Below, in pieces: positions 63,002 through 64,000 of a DNA stretch of 64,000 nucleotides. The DNA is from Acridotheres tristis (lineage: Eukaryota > Chordata > Aves > Passeriformes > Sturnidae), in contig CM072885.1 in assembly GCA_037013685.1 (NCBI GenBank), positions 27,317,442-27,381,441 of the forward strand, given 5' to 3'. A model generated the notes under the pieces. It was not told the DNA's origin. It saw only the letters and a program-made list of their open reading frames with translations, and ran no database searches. Position 1 is the first letter of the stretch, and every line of letters starts with the position of its first letter. The position numbers and the translations under genes are program-made.

Positions 63002-63550
63002 TGTCTTGGTTTCGGCTGGGATAGAGTTAATTTTTTTCCTAGTAGCTGGTACAGAGCCGTGTTTTGGATGCAGTATGAGAATAATGTTGATAACACACTT
63101 TGTTGCTAAGTAGTACTTACTTAAGTCAAAGACTTCTCAGTTTTCCATGATCTGCCAACAAACAGGTGCGCATGAAGCTGTGAGGGAGCATGGCCAGGAT
63201 GGATGACCTGGACTGGCCAAAGGGATATTCCATACCACAGAACATCAAGATCAGTATACAAACTGAGAGGAATTGGCTGGGAAGGGTGCTCACTGTAAGG
63301 GGATGGGCTGAGCATCAGTCATTGATTGGTGATCAATTGAACTGTGCATCACTTGTTTGTCTTGGCTTTTATTATTCTCTTTTCTTATCTGCTTTTTCAT
63401 TGCTGTTGTTATTAGAATTATTGCTATTATATTTTACTTTACTTCAATTATTAAACCACTCTTATCTCAACTAAGGGATTTTACCTTCTTCTGATTCTCA
63501 TTCCCATCTCACCAGGGATAAGCAAGGGGAGATATGGCTCACTGTATTTG
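63002..63550 (+). mobile_element. LTR, 3'-truncated, avian ERV family F
   Basis: The plus strand starts TGTCTTGGTTTCGGCTGGG and continues 'GATAGAGTTAATTTTTTTCC', then 'CCAAAGGGATATTCCATACC' (63218-63237). Next come 'TGTGCATCACTTGTTTG', a TTATT-rich stretch and 'ATTAAACCACTCTTATCTCA' (63450-63469), which supplies the ATTAAA poly(A) signal. This order is that of a very common bird LTR. The expected 3' end (...CCACGACA-like) and a duplication matching the left flank are absent, so the element is truncated or diverged past about 63540. Confidence 0.85.
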
Positions 63551-63554
63551 GGCC

Positions 63555-64000
63555 AGAACTCCCTAGGCTGTACTCTGACCTCTGCTCTCCACCTTTCAAG
63601 TTATTTGCATCTCATCAGGATGTGGTTTAGCATTCAGTTGGCTGACTTAGTTTGAAGTCTCAAGACAGCTGCAAGAAACAGTTGACACCTTTTGATCTCA
63701 AAAGTCTTCTTTGTAATTACAGCTGTCTCCTTTGCACTCTGGGGAGATGCAAACACATCTGTAACTTTGAATTGCAAAGGAAGAAGATGGATAGTGGCTG
63801 CAAGGAACTGGAAGTAGAACCAATCTTTTCCACAATGGAACAGCTCTGATTTCTGTGAGAGGAACAGTTGTGGTAATTTCCCCTGTGAATCACACTGCCT
63901 TGCTAGCAACACCAGGGGAAATCAGGAAACTGTTCCGGAATCTGACCTGCTTATGCCTGTGCACCCACACGACAACCCATTTGCACTAGTGGATGTAAAT
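63555..64000. other. Unique DNA at window end, no gene recognised
   Basis: Short overlapping frames exist on both strands but carry no motif. The window ends here, so any feature beginning near the edge would be missed. Confidence 0.45.

Noticed and set aside
1..64000. Bacterial-style genes, operons, CRISPR arrays, tRNA or rRNA genes
   Set aside because: No regularly spaced short repeats, no cloverleaf with conserved A and B boxes, and no dense co-directional frames were found; the repeats are those of a bird genome.

Overview
This 64 kb window looks like non-coding nuclear DNA from a bird, most likely a songbird (passerine). The evidence is in the repeats. There are CR1 LINE 3' ends carrying the bird-type 'ATTCTATG'-like terminal repeats, and several LTR families of the kind common in passerine genomes. 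There are no L1/Alu-type SINEs, and the background is AT-rich. No operon, ribosome-binding-site or dense-ORF structure argues for a prokaryote. I find no protein-coding gene, tRNA, rRNA or CRISPR array that I can support. The window is best read as a gene desert or a very large intron, and nearly all open frames are chance or lie inside repeats.

Layout. Positions 1-20300 are mostly unique AT-rich DNA with two small inverted repeats near 5.7 kb, a 220-codon chance-length frame at 9.6-10.2 kb, an old diverged tandem repeat of about 165 bp at 15.6-16.2 kb, and a CA-rich tract at 19.3 kb. From 20.3 to 46 kb there are three solo LTRs of one family (20309-20743, 30094-30470, 44482-45587). Each starts TGATGCC, ends GGCATCA and sits in its own exact 4-bp target duplication. 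The third is interrupted by a second LTR. Between them lie a long, frame-broken CR1 copy on the minus strand (about 33846-35330) containing a pentanucleotide satellite, a GC/CpG-rich islet (35640-36360), and a short CR1 3' end on the plus strand (39272-39560).

The right third (46-64 kb) holds an old CR1 tail near 46.8 kb and four further LTRs that I delimit by TG...CA ends plus flanking duplications: 50262-50645 (6 bp), 54318-54611 (6 bp), 55819-56212 (5 bp) and 59843-60542 (5 bp). A 3'-truncated LTR begins at 63002, and a small piece of the same family lies near 25.9 kb. A perfect 16-bp hairpin lies at 59426-59460 and a 34-T run at 62478-62511.

Taken together, the window records several independent retroviral insertions (duplications of 4, 5 and 6 bp, so at least three integrase types) reduced to solo LTRs, with no internal viral gene left. 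I did not find a new coding system. The most unusual items are the nested LTR, the perfect hairpin, the diverged 165-bp tandem array, the CpG-rich islet and a poly(A)-like tract in a genome type where poly(A) retrocopies are rare. All family assignments are from pattern memory and no database search was run.
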